Assembly (NCBI GenBank): GCA_947304185.1
Contig: CAMZAM010000004.1
Coordinates: forward strand, 82,450 to 146,449
Origin: an uncultured Bacteroidales bacterium
Lineage (GTDB): Bacteria; Bacteroidota; Bacteroidia; Bacteroidales; F082
Reading direction: 5' to 3'
Length of the DNA stretch: 64,000 bases
Both the position numbers and the translations under genes were made by a program. Under the pieces are notes generated by a model that ran no database searches, was not told the DNA's origin, and was given only the letters and a program-made list of their open reading frames with translations. Shown one piece after another: positions 41,449-50,771 of the stretch. Positions within the stretch are counted from its first letter, which is position 1, and each line of letters opens with the position of its first letter.

Positions 41449-42152
41449 TAGAAGTTAGGTTTAAGATCAGATTTCTTATAGAATTCGTCGATGATTCTCA
41501 CGGCTTCGCCGACGTCGTCGACAAGATGGAAAAGACCCAACTCGCTTTCATCTATCACCTTGTTCTCGATGAGAGTGGTCTTAAACCAGTCAACGAGACC
41601 TCCCCAGAATTCGGAGCCCATCATTATGATGGGGAAGTGTGCTATTTTGCTGGTCTGGATGAGCGTCAGGGCTTCTGACAGCTCGTCGAGAGTGCCGAAA
41701 CCACCTGGAAATGCTATGAATCCTTGGGCGTAACGGGTGAACATCGTCTTACGGATATAGAAATAGTCGAAGTTGATGCATTTGTCGTTGTCGATATATG
41801 GATTTGAGTGTTGTTCATGAGGCAGGACGATATTAAGTCCGACGCTCTTTCCGCCCGCTTCGTGTGCACCTTTGTTTCCCGCTTCCATGATGCCTGGGCC
41901 GCCGCCAGTGATGACGCCGAAGCCTTTCTGGACAAGTTTTGTTGCCGTTTCGGTGGCCATCTGGTAGTATTTGTTGGATTCTTTCAGACGTGCGGAACCA
42001 AAGATGGCAACGCATGGTCCGATTCGCGATAATGTCTCGTAACCATTAACAAATTCTGACATTATCTTAAACACCGACCAGGAGTCGTTAGCCTTGACAG
42101 AGCTCCATTTTCTGTCGTCGATGGCTTGTTTTATTTTATCTGCAAAATTCAT
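41448..42152 (-). CDS. LOG family (TIGR00730) Rossmann-fold protein
   Basis: A 234-residue protein with the two LOG motifs: 'ITGGGPGIMEAGNKGAHEAGG' core (PGxGxME type) and 'FIAFPGGFGTLDELSEALT' (PGGxGTxxE). Members cleave the N-glycosidic bond of nucleoside 5'-monophosphates, either cytokinin precursors or plain purine/pyrimidine nucleotides. In gut bacteria the nucleotide-recycling role is more likely. It precedes the response regulator gene in the same direction, with a TAATG overlap. A -7 box (42172-42179) is upstream. Confidence 0.88.
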   Translation of the reverse strand: MNFADKIKQAIDDRKWSSVKANDSWSVFKIMSEFVNGYETLSRIGPCVAIFGSARLKESNKYYQMATETATKLVQKGFGVITGGGPGIMEAGNKGAHEAGGKSVGLNIVLPHEQHSNPYIDNDKCINFDYFYIRKTMFTRYAQGFIAFPGGFGTLDELSEALTLIQTSKIAHFPIIMMGSEFWGGLVDWFKTTLIENKVIDESELGLFHLVDDVGEAVRIIDEFYKKSDLKPNF

Positions 42153-42171
42153 GATGACATAGTTTATTTTG

Positions 42172-42179
42172 CAAAGATA
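42172..42179 (-). promoter_or_regulatory. Promoter -7 box for the LOG / response regulator pair
   Basis: TATCTTTG on the minus strand, about 20 bases ahead of the ATG at 42152. Confidence 0.6.
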
Positions 42180-42186
42180 CGAAATT

Positions 42187-42216
42187 AGTTTAGAGTTTAG
42201 AGTTTAATGTGTAAAG
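42187..42216. repeat. GTTTAGAGTTTA-type repeat
   Basis: TTTAGAGTTTAGAGTTTA-like repetition between the divergent LOG gene and the tRNA-Gly promoter. Confidence 0.55.
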
Positions 42217-42233
42217 AATTTTTATAAAAAATG

Positions 42234-42263
42234 TTTGTGGATACAAAATATTTTGTATTTTTG
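42234..42263 (+). promoter_or_regulatory. Promoter for tRNA-Gly and tRNA-Val
   Basis: -33 TTTG (42234-42237), 18-base spacer, -7 TATTTTTG (42256-42263), 18 bases before the tRNA-Gly 5' end. Confidence 0.75.
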
Positions 42264-42281
42264 CAGCCCGTAAACGGTATT

Positions 42282-42354
42282 GCGGATTTAGCTCAGCTGG
42301 CAGAGCGGAAGCTTCCCAAGCTTCAGGTCGCGGGTTCGAGCCCCGTAATCCGCT
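42282..42354 (+). tRNA. tRNA-Gly (anticodon CCC)
   Basis: Acceptor GCGGATT with AATCCGC and discriminator T; anticodon stem GAAGC/GCTTC with loop TTCCCAA, giving anticodon CCC; T-loop GGTTCGAGCC. CCA is not encoded. Nine bases precede the next tRNA. Confidence 0.95.
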
Positions 42355-42363
42355 CACGCAACT

Positions 42364-42438
42364 GGAAGCTTAGCTCAGTTGGTTCAGAGCGCCTGCCTTA
42401 CAAGCAGGAGGTCGCTGGTTCGAACCCAGCAGTTTCCA
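42364..42438 (+). tRNA. tRNA-Val (anticodon TAC)
   Basis: Acceptor GGAAGCT with AGTTTCC (one G-T pair) and discriminator A; anticodon stem CCTGC/GCAGG with loop CTTACAA, giving TAC; T-loop GGTTCGAACC. Ends at a terminator two bases later. Confidence 0.95.
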
Positions 42439-42440
42439 CA

Positions 42441-42474
42441 AAAAAAAGACCGGTCGAATGACTGGTCTTTTTTA
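42441..42474 (+). terminator. Intrinsic terminator after the tRNA pair
   Basis: GACCGGTC (42448-42455) and GACTGGTC (42460-42467) with loop GAAT, flanked by A-run and T-run; the symmetric runs mean it may also serve the minus-strand T9SS gene. Confidence 0.9.
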
Positions 42475-42497
42475 TTTATAGGATTTATAATATTTTC

Positions 42498-44354
42498 CTA
42501 TCTGATAATCTTTCGAATCACGGTCTTGCCGCTTTGCGTCATGCCTTTAACAATGAATATTCCTTGATTTAACTCATTGATGTTGCTGGTATTGACGCGT
42601 TGTCCATTGATGTTATAGACCTCAATTACATCGACAATTTCCTCATATTCGTTTTCCGGAATTGACAATGTCACTTCGATAAGGAGATAGTTATCTCCGC
42701 TTGCGGTGAGGGCGAAGTCCGACTCGCAGTCCTCGTACCAGGCAGTGAGTTTGAAGATATAATCGCCTGGCTCAAGTTCATAATAATATGAGGTGTATTC
42801 GGGCTCGACTTCGATCACTCCTTTTAGGCCTTCGTAATAAAGATTATAGTGTAACGGCGTTGTCTCTGGTGCTGTCCATGAAAGCACTGCTGCTGTAGCT
42901 CCTGTGGCGGGGTTGTAATATGATTCGCCTTGGAAGTCAGTAGGAGGGTAGCATGGCGTCGGTGGCGTCGGCGGAGTCACTTCGCCCATCTCGCCGTGTT
43001 GTCCGATATTTTGTCCGTAAAGGCCGCCATTATTGCTGTTTACCCATGTAAAGATATTTTGTCCGCTATGGAATCCGGTTGTGTTGTCGCAGCCTGTCTT
43101 GCCGTATGTGTTTGAGCATATCTGGGTGTTCCACAGGACGTTTCCGTTCATGTCAAATCCGTGAGCTTCAACTGTCGACGCGTCACTTGTTTGGATTTGG
43201 CCTTTGATATAAATCACGGAGAAGCCGTCGCCGTATTCGAAGGCGTCGACACGTATTTTAGCGAATGGGGCAGTGCCGTTGTCGAGCACAAGGATACCTT
43301 CACCCCAGACTCTTTCACCCCATGGTGTGATGCGGTTTACATACAACTGATGATACGCTTCGTATTCGGAGTCTGTTTGACGGTAACCGATGATGATGTC
43401 ATGGCTTACAGGGTCGACTGTAGCGTATGCATCGAGGTAGTAGAATGCTGGATCGCCGGTGTGTACTGGTGTTCCGGTGGCACCGATGGTAGATGTTCCG
43501 TACTGGTCGAAGTGGAAAACATAGGTATTGAAGGCTTCACCGATGCCAGGGTGCCATATGTAGACGTAGCCGCCACCCATGCCGTCGGAAATGGCATGAT
43601 GCAGGTAGGTGACCTGAAAGGTTTGTGTCGACATCAACAAAGTCTCGGGACTGAATTGTGTTCCATCAGGGTTATATCCTGCTACAAATATCTGTTTGTC
43701 GGTGTAAAGCTGAGCGCCGCATTTTTCATAAGTAACGAAAACGCGATTTTCGTAGCTAAGTGTGAGCTGCCCGTACATACACCGATAGCCCCCTGGGTCG
43801 GAGATGGTGATGACGGGACCTGTTGCAACGTTAAGATACTGCAGATAGAGGTTCTGGTAGTCGAATCCGAGTGCCCACACGCCGCCGTCGTCGGTAGCGA
43901 TGATTTCAGCACGAGAGAAACCGAGGCCGCCAAAGAGTTGAACGCCTTGTTCACCCCAAGGGAAAGTGCCGTCAGGGTTGATTTTTACGGCGTAGGTGTA
44001 GCCTTCGTAAACGGCGAAGCAGCTAACCACGCCACCGTCGGATGTCGTAGTCATAGCAACGCCTTCAGAATACGAAGAGAACTCATGTCCGGCGATGTGG
44101 ATCCCGCCTGCGCCCCATTGTGGCTCGCCTGCGAAGTTAAGACGCTGTAATGTTGGTGACCATCCGTTGCCACCCACGAAGCTGCACCATTGAATGTAGG
44201 TGTCGCCGGTGTTTGTGTTGGTGGCAAGATAAATCTCGCCGGCATCTGCCGAAGTGTTGGCGAGTAGGGTATTAGTGGCTGGATCGTCAGTCCACTGAGC
44301 CTTAGCATTTATAATAAAAGCTAAAGCGATAATAAGAATGTAGAATTTTTTCAT
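42498..44354 (-). CDS. Secreted protein with T9SS sorting tail and fibronectin type III domain
   Basis: A 618-residue exported protein. Signal peptide 1-19 (cleavage 'AKAQ'); residues about 20-450 form repeated strand blocks ('TTSDGGVVSCFAVYEG', 'IATDDGGVWALGFD', 'DGMGGGYVYIWHP') that look like a seven-bladed propeller; then a fibronectin-like domain about 468-555 ('CYPPTDFQGESYY', 'AAVLSWTAPE'); and a short Por-type tail ('VYNINGQRVNTSNI', 'GIFIVKGM', 'VIRKIIR') for type IX export. No hydrolase motif was recognised. Likely a surface-bound protein. Confidence 0.82.
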   Translation of the reverse strand: MKKFYILIIALAFIINAKAQWTDDPATNTLLANTSADAGEIYLATNTNTGDTYIQWCSFVGGNGWSPTLQRLNFAGEPQWGAGGIHIAGHEFSSYSEGVAMTTTSDGGVVSCFAVYEGYTYAVKINPDGTFPWGEQGVQLFGGLGFSRAEIIATDDGGVWALGFDYQNLYLQYLNVATGPVITISDPGGYRCMYGQLTLSYENRVFVTYEKCGAQLYTDKQIFVAGYNPDGTQFSPETLLMSTQTFQVTYLHHAISDGMGGGYVYIWHPGIGEAFNTYVFHFDQYGTSTIGATGTPVHTGDPAFYYLDAYATVDPVSHDIIIGYRQTDSEYEAYHQLYVNRITPWGERVWGEGILVLDNGTAPFAKIRVDAFEYGDGFSVIYIKGQIQTSDASTVEAHGFDMNGNVLWNTQICSNTYGKTGCDNTTGFHSGQNIFTWVNSNNGGLYGQNIGQHGEMGEVTPPTPPTPCYPPTDFQGESYYNPATGATAAVLSWTAPETTPLHYNLYYEGLKGVIEVEPEYTSYYYELEPGDYIFKLTAWYEDCESDFALTASGDNYLLIEVTLSIPENEYEEIVDVIEVYNINGQRVNTSNINELNQGIFIVKGMTQSGKTVIRKIIR

Positions 44355-44377
44355 TTTAAATATAGTTTATCAAGTTG

Positions 44378-44385
44378 CAAATATA
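44378..44385 (-). promoter_or_regulatory. Promoter -7 box for the second T9SS cargo gene
   Basis: TATATTTG on the minus strand, 24 bases ahead of the ATG at 44354. Confidence 0.65.
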
Positions 44386-44405
44386 CAAAATAAAAATGAA
44401 AAAAG

Positions 44406-44445
44406 CAAAAAAAATATAGGGGTGAAATTTTTCGCCCCTATATTT
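44406..44445 (-). terminator. Intrinsic terminator after the MFS gene
   Basis: Strong stem (44412-44426 with 44431-44445), with eight T following on the minus strand. Confidence 0.9.
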
Positions 44446-44462
44446 ATGATAAAGGATTGTTT

Positions 44463-46115
44463 TTATGCCTTTATATTCGGCTCCTCCAAACCAAGGTGTT
44501 TCTTCTTATCAACAGCCTTGAGGTAGATGCCGATAAGCAATGCTGCCACGCCGAGGCATGCGAGCATCACCAATGCCCATGTGTAGTCGAGCTCATGTGC
44601 GAGAGCGCCCTCAGGGTTAGTTGATGTGAGCACCTTACCGATAAGGAGAGGGAACAGCCACAGACCGATGTTCTGAATCCAGAAGATGAGAGCGTAGGCT
44701 GATCCGATGATCTTCTCGTCGACGAGTTTCGGCACGCTTGGCCACAGAGCTGCTGGGACGAGTGAGAATGATGCGCCCAAGACAAGGATTGTCACGTAAG
44801 CCACGATGGTTCCGCCTGCTGCGTTGCCTTTGAACAGAGGCAGGATGAAGGCGAAGGTGAGGTGGCAGATGATGAGCAGCAATGATCCGATCATAAGCAT
44901 CGAAGCGGCTTTACCTTTGTGGTCGACGTAGTTGCCGAGGATAGGGGTGATGGCCACTGCGAGGAGCGGGAACACTGCGAATATTGTCTCAGCGGTGCCG
45001 CGCATGTAACCCATGTAGCAGTAAACCACAAGGGCGATGACTGCGAGACCCATCAAGCCATATTTGAGACCTTTGTTGGTCTTGATAAAGTTACTTGCGA
45101 ATGAGCAGGCAGCGACGAGCAGCATCACGACATACTGGACGATGGTCACTGAGTTGCTTGCCCAGAAGCCTTCACCAGGAGTGAGTGTGAGGTTGCACTG
45201 CAGCATGTTGACAGCGTATTTCTGGAACGGGAATATTGCTGAGTAGTAGAGCACGCAGAGCAATGCGACGAGCCAGAATCCGAGGCTTGACAGTATTTTG
45301 CCGATGTCTGATACCTTGAACGGGTCATCTTTCTCTTCAGCTTCGCCAGTCTGACTGTCGAGTTTCTTATCCATGAAGAAATATGTAATAAACATTATCA
45401 GAGCGATGCAGAGAAGCACCACGCCGAAGGCCACTGAACGGCTGACGTTGATGTCTTCACCGAGTTTTGCGAAATAAGGTGAGAAGATCATGCAGGTGGC
45501 GACGCCGAGGCGTGCTAATGCCATCTCTGAGCCCATTGCCAAGGCTGTCTCACGACCTTTGAACCATTTCACGATACCGCGGCTGACGGTGATACCGGCC
45601 ATCTCAGCGCCGCATCCGAAGAGCATGAAACCGACGGCTGCGAGCTTGGCTGAAGCAGGCATAGCAGGACGAAGCAGGTTGCCGGCTTCGTCGACGATCT
45701 CGCCGTAGAACGGTGAAACACCTAACTCATCGAATAACGGGATGTAGTTGAGGTTGGCTGTGAACCATGCCTCTGTGCCACTGCCTTTGAAGCTTTCGTG
45801 GATGGCGTAGTATTTGATCAATCCGCCGACGAGCATCACAGCGCCTGATAAAACAGCTGTGAAACGCACTCCCATCTTATCGAGGATGATACCTGCAAAG
45901 ATAAGGAAGAACACGAAGACGTTGAGGAAAGTCTCGGCGCCTTGCATGGTGCCAAAAGCGAGGCTGTCCCATTCACGTTCGGTCTGCATCAGGTCTTTGA
46001 TAGGTGACAAAATGTCCATGAAGATGTAGGCGCAGAACATTGCCAACGCCAACAGCAGCAACGCGGTCCATCTCATGGCCGCACTGTCGCGTAAAGTCTG
46101 AATTTTTTCTGTCAT
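44463..46115 (-). CDS. MFS transporter
   Basis: A 550-residue membrane protein with about twelve hydrophobic helices in two halves, separated by a charged cytoplasmic loop around residue 255 ('DKKLDSQTGEAEEKDDPFK'). The loop between helices 2 and 3 reads 'GIILDKMGVRFTAVLSG', matching the major facilitator motif A (G-x3-D-x2-G-x-R). The substrate is unknown. It stands alone, with its own terminator, and no sugar or catabolic genes lie beside it that would hint at a ligand. Confidence 0.85.
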   Translation of the reverse strand: MTEKIQTLRDSAAMRWTALLLLALAMFCAYIFMDILSPIKDLMQTEREWDSLAFGTMQGAETFLNVFVFFLIFAGIILDKMGVRFTAVLSGAVMLVGGLIKYYAIHESFKGSGTEAWFTANLNYIPLFDELGVSPFYGEIVDEAGNLLRPAMPASAKLAAVGFMLFGCGAEMAGITVSRGIVKWFKGRETALAMGSEMALARLGVATCMIFSPYFAKLGEDINVSRSVAFGVVLLCIALIMFITYFFMDKKLDSQTGEAEEKDDPFKVSDIGKILSSLGFWLVALLCVLYYSAIFPFQKYAVNMLQCNLTLTPGEGFWASNSVTIVQYVVMLLVAACSFASNFIKTNKGLKYGLMGLAVIALVVYCYMGYMRGTAETIFAVFPLLAVAITPILGNYVDHKGKAASMLMIGSLLLIICHLTFAFILPLFKGNAAGGTIVAYVTILVLGASFSLVPAALWPSVPKLVDEKIIGSAYALIFWIQNIGLWLFPLLIGKVLTSTNPEGALAHELDYTWALVMLACLGVAALLIGIYLKAVDKKKHLGLEEPNIKA

Positions 46116-46142
46116 AACAATATTTTATTTAAAGATTTGAAT

Positions 46143-46769
46143 TCAATATAGATGTATAACGTATTTCTCAACAAAATAAGGCTCTGCGTACCATTTCGTA
46201 ATGGAAGTGCTCTTGCGTTTCCAGTTTTTCGGCACGTTGCGCAGTTCTTCTTCGATGTCGCCACCTTTTAAATATAAGATTCCGCCGGCCTCAATGTCGT
46301 TGGTGACACGAAGCTTGTTGTTGCACCATTTTACGAAGTCGGGGAGTTGTGTGACGGCGCGACTCACTATCACGTCGAATTTCTCTTTGATGTTCTCGGC
46401 GCGTTCCTGGATGGCTGTAACATTTTGTAAATCAAGCTTTTCCTTGACGTCTTGAACCACTTTTATCTTCTTACCGATGCTGTCGACAAGTAAAAAATTT
46501 GTTTGTGGAAACATGATCGCCAGAGGAATTCCCGGGAAGCCGCCGCCTGTGCCGATGTCAAGGACTTTCATACCTGGCAGAAGCTCGAAATATTTCGCGA
46601 TGGCTAATGAATGCAGGACGTGATGCTCGTAGAAATTGTCCATATCCTTTCTTGAGATGAGGTTGATCTTGCTGTTCCAGTCTTCGTAGAGCGGCGCAAG
46701 TTTCTCATACTGAGCCATTTGCGACTCAGTCAAGGAAGGGAAGTATTTCTTAATAATGTCAGAATTCAT
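46143..46769 (-). CDS. rsmG: 16S rRNA (guanine527-N7)-methyltransferase
   Basis: A 208-residue SAM-dependent methyltransferase that modifies G527 of 16S rRNA. The start at 46769 (MNSDIIKKYF) is chosen because the longer frame begins inside the -7 box at 46795-46802. Signatures are 'WNSKINLISRKDMDNFYEHH', the SAM motif 'VLDIGTGGGFPGIPLAI', and 'DVIVSRAVTQLPDF'. Loss of this enzyme gives low-level streptomycin resistance in known bacteria. Confidence 0.95.
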   Translation of the reverse strand: MNSDIIKKYFPSLTESQMAQYEKLAPLYEDWNSKINLISRKDMDNFYEHHVLHSLAIAKYFELLPGMKVLDIGTGGGFPGIPLAIMFPQTNFLLVDSIGKKIKVVQDVKEKLDLQNVTAIQERAENIKEKFDVIVSRAVTQLPDFVKWCNNKLRVTNDIEAGGILYLKGGDIEEELRNVPKNWKRKSTSITKWYAEPYFVEKYVIHLY

Positions 46770-46794
46770 CGAAATCAATTCATCATTAATCTTG

Positions 46795-46802
46795 CAAAGA
46801 TA
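46795..46802 (-). promoter_or_regulatory. Promoter -7 box for rsmG
   Basis: TATCTTTG on the minus strand, 25 bases ahead of the chosen rsmG start; it decides against the upstream ATG at 46805. Confidence 0.6.
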
Positions 46803-46868
46803 CAAAAAATAATTGATTTCTATAAATTATGTTGAAATATTTCGTAATTTTACACGTTCAAAAGCAGG

Positions 46869-47900
46869 ATGAGCGGAAAAATTAGACATATCGCCTTGAT
46901 AATCTTCATATTTTTAGGATTATCAGTATTTGCCCAGCAAAACGAGGCAACTCTTAAGTATATTGAGAAATACAAGGACCTCGCAATGGAGCAGATGATA
47001 GAGTTTAAGATTCCGGCATCGATAAAACTGGCTCAGGCCATAATCGAGTCGTCGCATGGCACTTCCGAGCTGGCGGTGAAAAGTAACAACCATTTCTGCA
47101 TAAAATGCCATAATAGCTGGACAGGTAAGAAGACTTATTACGACGATGACGCGAAAGGCGAGTGCTTCAGGGTTTACAACACCGTTGAGGAGTCGTATCG
47201 CGACCATTCAAATTTCTTGAAAAATGGCACCCGTTATGCTTCACTTTTTGAACTTGAGATTACCGATTACAAAGGATGGGCCAACGGCCTGAAAAAGGCA
47301 GGATATGCTACATCGCCAGTATATGCTACGGTTTTGATAAAGGTCATCGAGGATTATAATCTTCAGAAGTATGACCAGATGGTTATTAAAAAGGAGTTTA
47401 AGCCGAAAAAAAAGACGGAGAAGGTAGAGCCTGAAGCGAAGAAAGAGCCGACAAAAGTTGAAAAACCGAAGAAAGTTAAGGTAAACAAACACACTGCAGC
47501 CGACAATACCAAGCCGTTGCCTGTTTTGGCTGACTGTCCGGTGGTGGAGATGACCCCAGACCATCATTATATAAGGGAGAATTTCGGAATTAAGTTCGTT
47601 ATGACGAAAGACGGCGACAACCTTGAAAGTCTGGCGAAAGAGCTGAAGATGTTCCCGAGACAGTTGGTGAAATACAATCATCTCGGAAATAAGACCACTT
47701 TCGTGAAAGATGAAGTGCTTTATATCGGACCGATGCGTCGTAAAGCTGCGGCCGGTTATTATGTCCATGTTATCCAGAAAGGTGAGACGCTGTCGTATGT
47801 GTCGCGACTTTATGCCGTGAAGCTGGAGCGACTGTTTAAGATGAATGATCTTGATGATAATTCAATCTTACAGATTGGACAGGAGATAAGGCTTAGATAG
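46869..47900 (+). CDS. Peptidoglycan hydrolase: glucosaminidase (GH73-like) with LysM domains
   Basis: A 343-residue secreted protein. Signal peptide 1-22 ('LGLSVFAQ' cleavage); glucosaminidase domain about 30-165 with 'PASIKLAQAIIESSHGTSEL' (catalytic Glu in 'IIESSHG'), 'NNHFCIKCH' and 'YRDHSNFL'; a Lys/Glu linker; two LysM domains at about 240-288 and 297-343 ('DGDNLESLAKEL', 'QKGETLSYVSRLYAV') for binding glycan strands. It cleaves the N-acetylglucosamine side of peptidoglycan during remodelling or division. Confidence 0.92.
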   Translation: MSGKIRHIALIIFIFLGLSVFAQQNEATLKYIEKYKDLAMEQMIEFKIPASIKLAQAIIESSHGTSELAVKSNNHFCIKCHNSWTGKKTYYDDDAKGECFRVYNTVEESYRDHSNFLKNGTRYASLFELEITDYKGWANGLKKAGYATSPVYATVLIKVIEDYNLQKYDQMVIKKEFKPKKKTEKVEPEAKKEPTKVEKPKKVKVNKHTAADNTKPLPVLADCPVVEMTPDHHYIRENFGIKFVMTKDGDNLESLAKELKMFPRQLVKYNHLGNKTTFVKDEVLYIGPMRRKAAAGYYVHVIQKGETLSYVSRLYAVKLERLFKMNDLDDNSILQIGQEIRLR

Positions 47901-47921
47901 CCTAAATGCTTATAAGTTTAG

Positions 47922-50768
47922 TTAGAGCTCTGATTTTAGATAGGCTGCTGTGTAGCCGATTCCTTTTTTCACTATCTCTTCTGGTGTGCCTTGGCTGAGA
48001 ATCATGCCGCCGCGCTCGCCTCCTTCAGGTCCCATGTCGATGATGTAGTCAGCCATCTTGATGACATCCATGTTATGCTCGATGATGAGCACCGTGTTGC
48101 CTTTGTTTACTAGTTTATTCAGCACTTCCATCAATATCTTGATATCATCGAAATGCAAGCCTGTGGTAGGCTCGTCGAGGATGTACAAAGTCTTGCCGGT
48201 GTCGCGTTTCGACAGCTCTGTTGCCAGTTTGACACGTTGTGCCTCGCCTCCCGACAGTGTCGTTGAAGGCTGTCCGAGTGTGATGTAGCCGAGTCCTACA
48301 TCCTGTAATGTCTTGATTTTCTGTAATATAGAAGGGAAATTCTCGAAGAACACCACGGCTTCGTCGATGGTGAGGTTGAGGACGTCGTTTATTGATTTCC
48401 CTTTGAAACGTACTTCGAGAGTCTCGCGGTTATAGCGCTTGCCTTGGCATGTCTCACATTTCACGTGGACATCAGGTAGGAAGTTCATCTCGATGACGCG
48501 CACTCCCGCACCTTGGCATGTCTCGCATCGGCCGCCTTTGACGTTGAACGAGAAACGTCCCAACTTATAGCCGCGGATCTTCGACTCTGGCAGCTCGCCA
48601 TAGAGCTTGCGGATGTCGTCGAATACCTTGGTATATGTGGCAGGGTTGGAGCGGGGCGTCTTGCCAATCGGCGCCTGGTCGATCTCGATGACTTTATCAA
48701 TGAATTCGAGGCCTTCGATACGGTCGTAGGGCAGAGGGTTCTTCTCTGAGCGATAGAAATGCTTGCTCAGGATAGGGTAGAGCGTTTCGTTGATGAGCGT
48801 CGATTTGCCCGAGCCGGAAACCCCGGTCACGCACACCATCACGCCGAGCGGCAGCTCGAGGTCGACGTTTTTGAGGTTATGCCCGCTTGCATTATATAAT
48901 TTAAGGTATTGCCCCTCGAGGGGTTTCCGTCTCGTCGGCGGCACCTCGATTTTCTTCTTGCCTCGGAGGTAGTCGCAGGTAAGACCGTTGCCATGCATCG
49001 CTTCTTTAGGACTTCCCTGAAACACGACGGTGCCGCCGTTGACGCCCGCTCCCGGACCTATGTCGATGAGATGGTCGGCGGCGAGCATGGTGTCTTTGTC
49101 GTGCTCCACCACGATGATGCTGTTACCGATGTCGCGGAGCTCCTTCAGAGAGTCGATAAGTCGGTGATTATCACGCTGATGTAAACCTATGGACGGCTCA
49201 TCCAAGATATATAGGATGCCTGTTAGCTGTGAGCCAATCTGGGTTGCAAGCCTGATACGCTGTGCCTCACCGCCCGACAGACTCTTAGCAGGACGGTTCA
49301 TGTTCAGATAGTCGATGCCCACGTTGAGCAGGAAGTTGATTCTCTTCTTGATCTCGTTGAGGATATCGTGCGAGATCTCCTTCTGTTTCTCGTCGAGATG
49401 ATTCGGGAGATCGTCGAGCCACAGTGAGAGCGCGTTGACGTCCATATCGGCCAGCTCGGCTATGTTTTTGCCGTTAAGGCGGAAATAAAGAGCCTCTTTT
49501 TTGAGTCTTTGTCCATGACACTCAGGGCATTCTGTCTCGTTCATGAAGCTGTTGGCCCATTTAGCGATTGATGCCGGGGCGTTGTCCTCGTTTTGTTTCT
49601 TGATAACGTTGACGACACCTTCGAAAGGCATTGAGTATGTCGAACTTGTGCCGAGATATTCTTTCGTCACGGTGAACGACTCGTTGCTTCCGTAGAGGAT
49701 GATGCTCATGGCGTTTTCCGGAATCTCGCTGATTGGAGTGTCGAGTGTGAACCCGTATTTCGCTCCGATGACCTCTAGTTGGTTGAATACCCAGTTATTC
49801 TTATATTCTCCGAGCGGTGCCAATCCTCCTTTTCGCAGACTCAGCTTCGGGTCGGGGATGATTTTCTTCATGTCGACCTGTATGATGGTGCCAAGTCCGT
49901 TGCATTTCGGACAAGCGCCGTAAGGTGAGTTGAAGCTGAAGGTGTTAGGCTCAGGGTCTTGATAGGCGATACCTGTCGTCGGACACATCAGGAGCTTACT
50001 GAAATAACGCATGTCATTGCTGCCTTCTTCGAGAATCATCAGCATGCCTTTACCTCGACGAAAGGCTGTCTCCACTGATTTCACTATGCGTTCCTTTGTA
50101 TCGTCGTGGACTGCGAGACGGTCGATAACGATCTCAATATCGTGAGTTTTGTAACGGTCGAGCTGCATTCCGAAGGTAAGCTCGCGGATCTCGCCGTCGA
50201 TACGTACCTTTATATATCCTTGTTGACGAATCTGTTCGAATAAATCACGATAATGACCTTTGCGGCCTCTGACTACTGGAGCTAACACGTTGATTCTCTT
50301 GCCGTTAAACTGTTCCATTATCATCTGGGTGATCTGTTCTTCGGAGTAACGCACCATCTTTTCGCCGGTGTTGTAGGAATACGGTTCCGATGCGCGTGCG
50401 TAGAGCAGTCGCATGAAGTCATAGATCTCGGTGATGGTGCCCACTGTCGAGCGCGGATTGCGGTTCACTGACTTCTGCTCGATGCTGATGACAGGGGAGA
50501 GACCGCGGATCTCGTCGACGTCGGGGCGTTCCATGCTGCCGATGAACTGGCGTGCATAGGCAGAGAACGACTCCATATAACGGCGCTGACCCTCGGCGTA
50601 TATCGTCTCGAAAGCTAACGACGACTTGCCGGAGCCACTGAGTCCCGTTATCACTACGAGCTTGTCACGAGGAATGCGTAAGTCGATGTTTTTCAGGTTG
50701 TTCTCACGCGCCCCGTAGATTTCGATGAACTCGTCCTCAGCGATATTTCTGTTTTTCTCAGCCATCAA
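47922..50768 (-). CDS. uvrA: Excinuclease ABC subunit A
   Basis: A 948-residue DNA damage recognition ATPase. Two ABC cassettes are present: Walker A '[14 protein letters not shown]' (N-terminal) and '[14 protein letters not shown]' (C-terminal), signature '[17 protein letters not shown]' and '[17 protein letters not shown]'. Zinc modules include '[19 protein letters not shown]' to 'VKCETCQG', and 'ACPKCNGLG'. Full family length. It works with UvrB and UvrC, which are not in the window. Three bases separate it from the transglycosylase upstream. Confidence 0.97.
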   Translation of the reverse strand: MMAEKNRNIAEDEFIEIYGARENNLKNIDLRIPRDKLVVITGLSGSGKSSLAFETIYAEGQRRYMESFSAYARQFIGSMERPDVDEIRGLSPVISIEQKSVNRNPRSTVGTITEIYDFMRLLYARASEPYSYNTGEKMVRYSEEQITQMIMEQFNGKRINVLAPVVRGRKGHYRDLFEQIRQQGYIKVRIDGEIRELTFGMQLDRYKTHDIEIVIDRLAVHDDTKERIVKSVETAFRRGKGMLMILEEGSNDMRYFSKLLMCPTTGIAYQDPEPNTFSFNSPYGACPKCNGLGTIIQVDMKKIIPDPKLSLRKGGLAPLGEYKNNWVFNQLEVIGAKYGFTLDTPISEIPENAMSIILYGSNESFTVTKEYLGTSSTYSMPFEGVVNVIKKQNEDNAPASIAKWANSFMNETECPECHGQRLKKEALYFRLNGKNIAELADMDVNALSLWLDDLPNHLDEKQKEISHDILNEIKKRINFLLNVGIDYLNMNRPAKSLSGGEAQRIRLATQIGSQLTGILYILDEPSIGLHQRDNHRLIDSLKELRDIGNSIIVVEHDKDTMLAADHLIDIGPGAGVNGGTVVFQGSPKEAMHGNGLTCDYLRGKKKIEVPPTRRKPLEGQYLKLYNASGHNLKNVDLELPLGVMVCVTGVSGSGKSTLINETLYPILSKHFYRSEKNPLPYDRIEGLEFIDKVIEIDQAPIGKTPRSNPATYTKVFDDIRKLYGELPESKIRGYKLGRFSFNVKGGRCETCQGAGVRVIEMNFLPDVHVKCETCQGKRYNRETLEVRFKGKSINDVLNLTIDEAVVFFENFPSILQKIKTLQDVGLGYITLGQPSTTLSGGEAQRVKLATELSKRDTGKTLYILDEPTTGLHFDDIKILMEVLNKLVNKGNTVLIIEHNMDVIKMADYIIDMGPEGGERGGMILSQGTPEEIVKKGIGYTAAYLKSEL

Positions 50769-50771
50769 AAT

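Noticed and set aside
43161..44150. 329-codon plus-strand frame opposite the second T9SS gene
   Set aside because: The minus-strand gene has a signal peptide, repeats and sorting tail; this frame has none of these.
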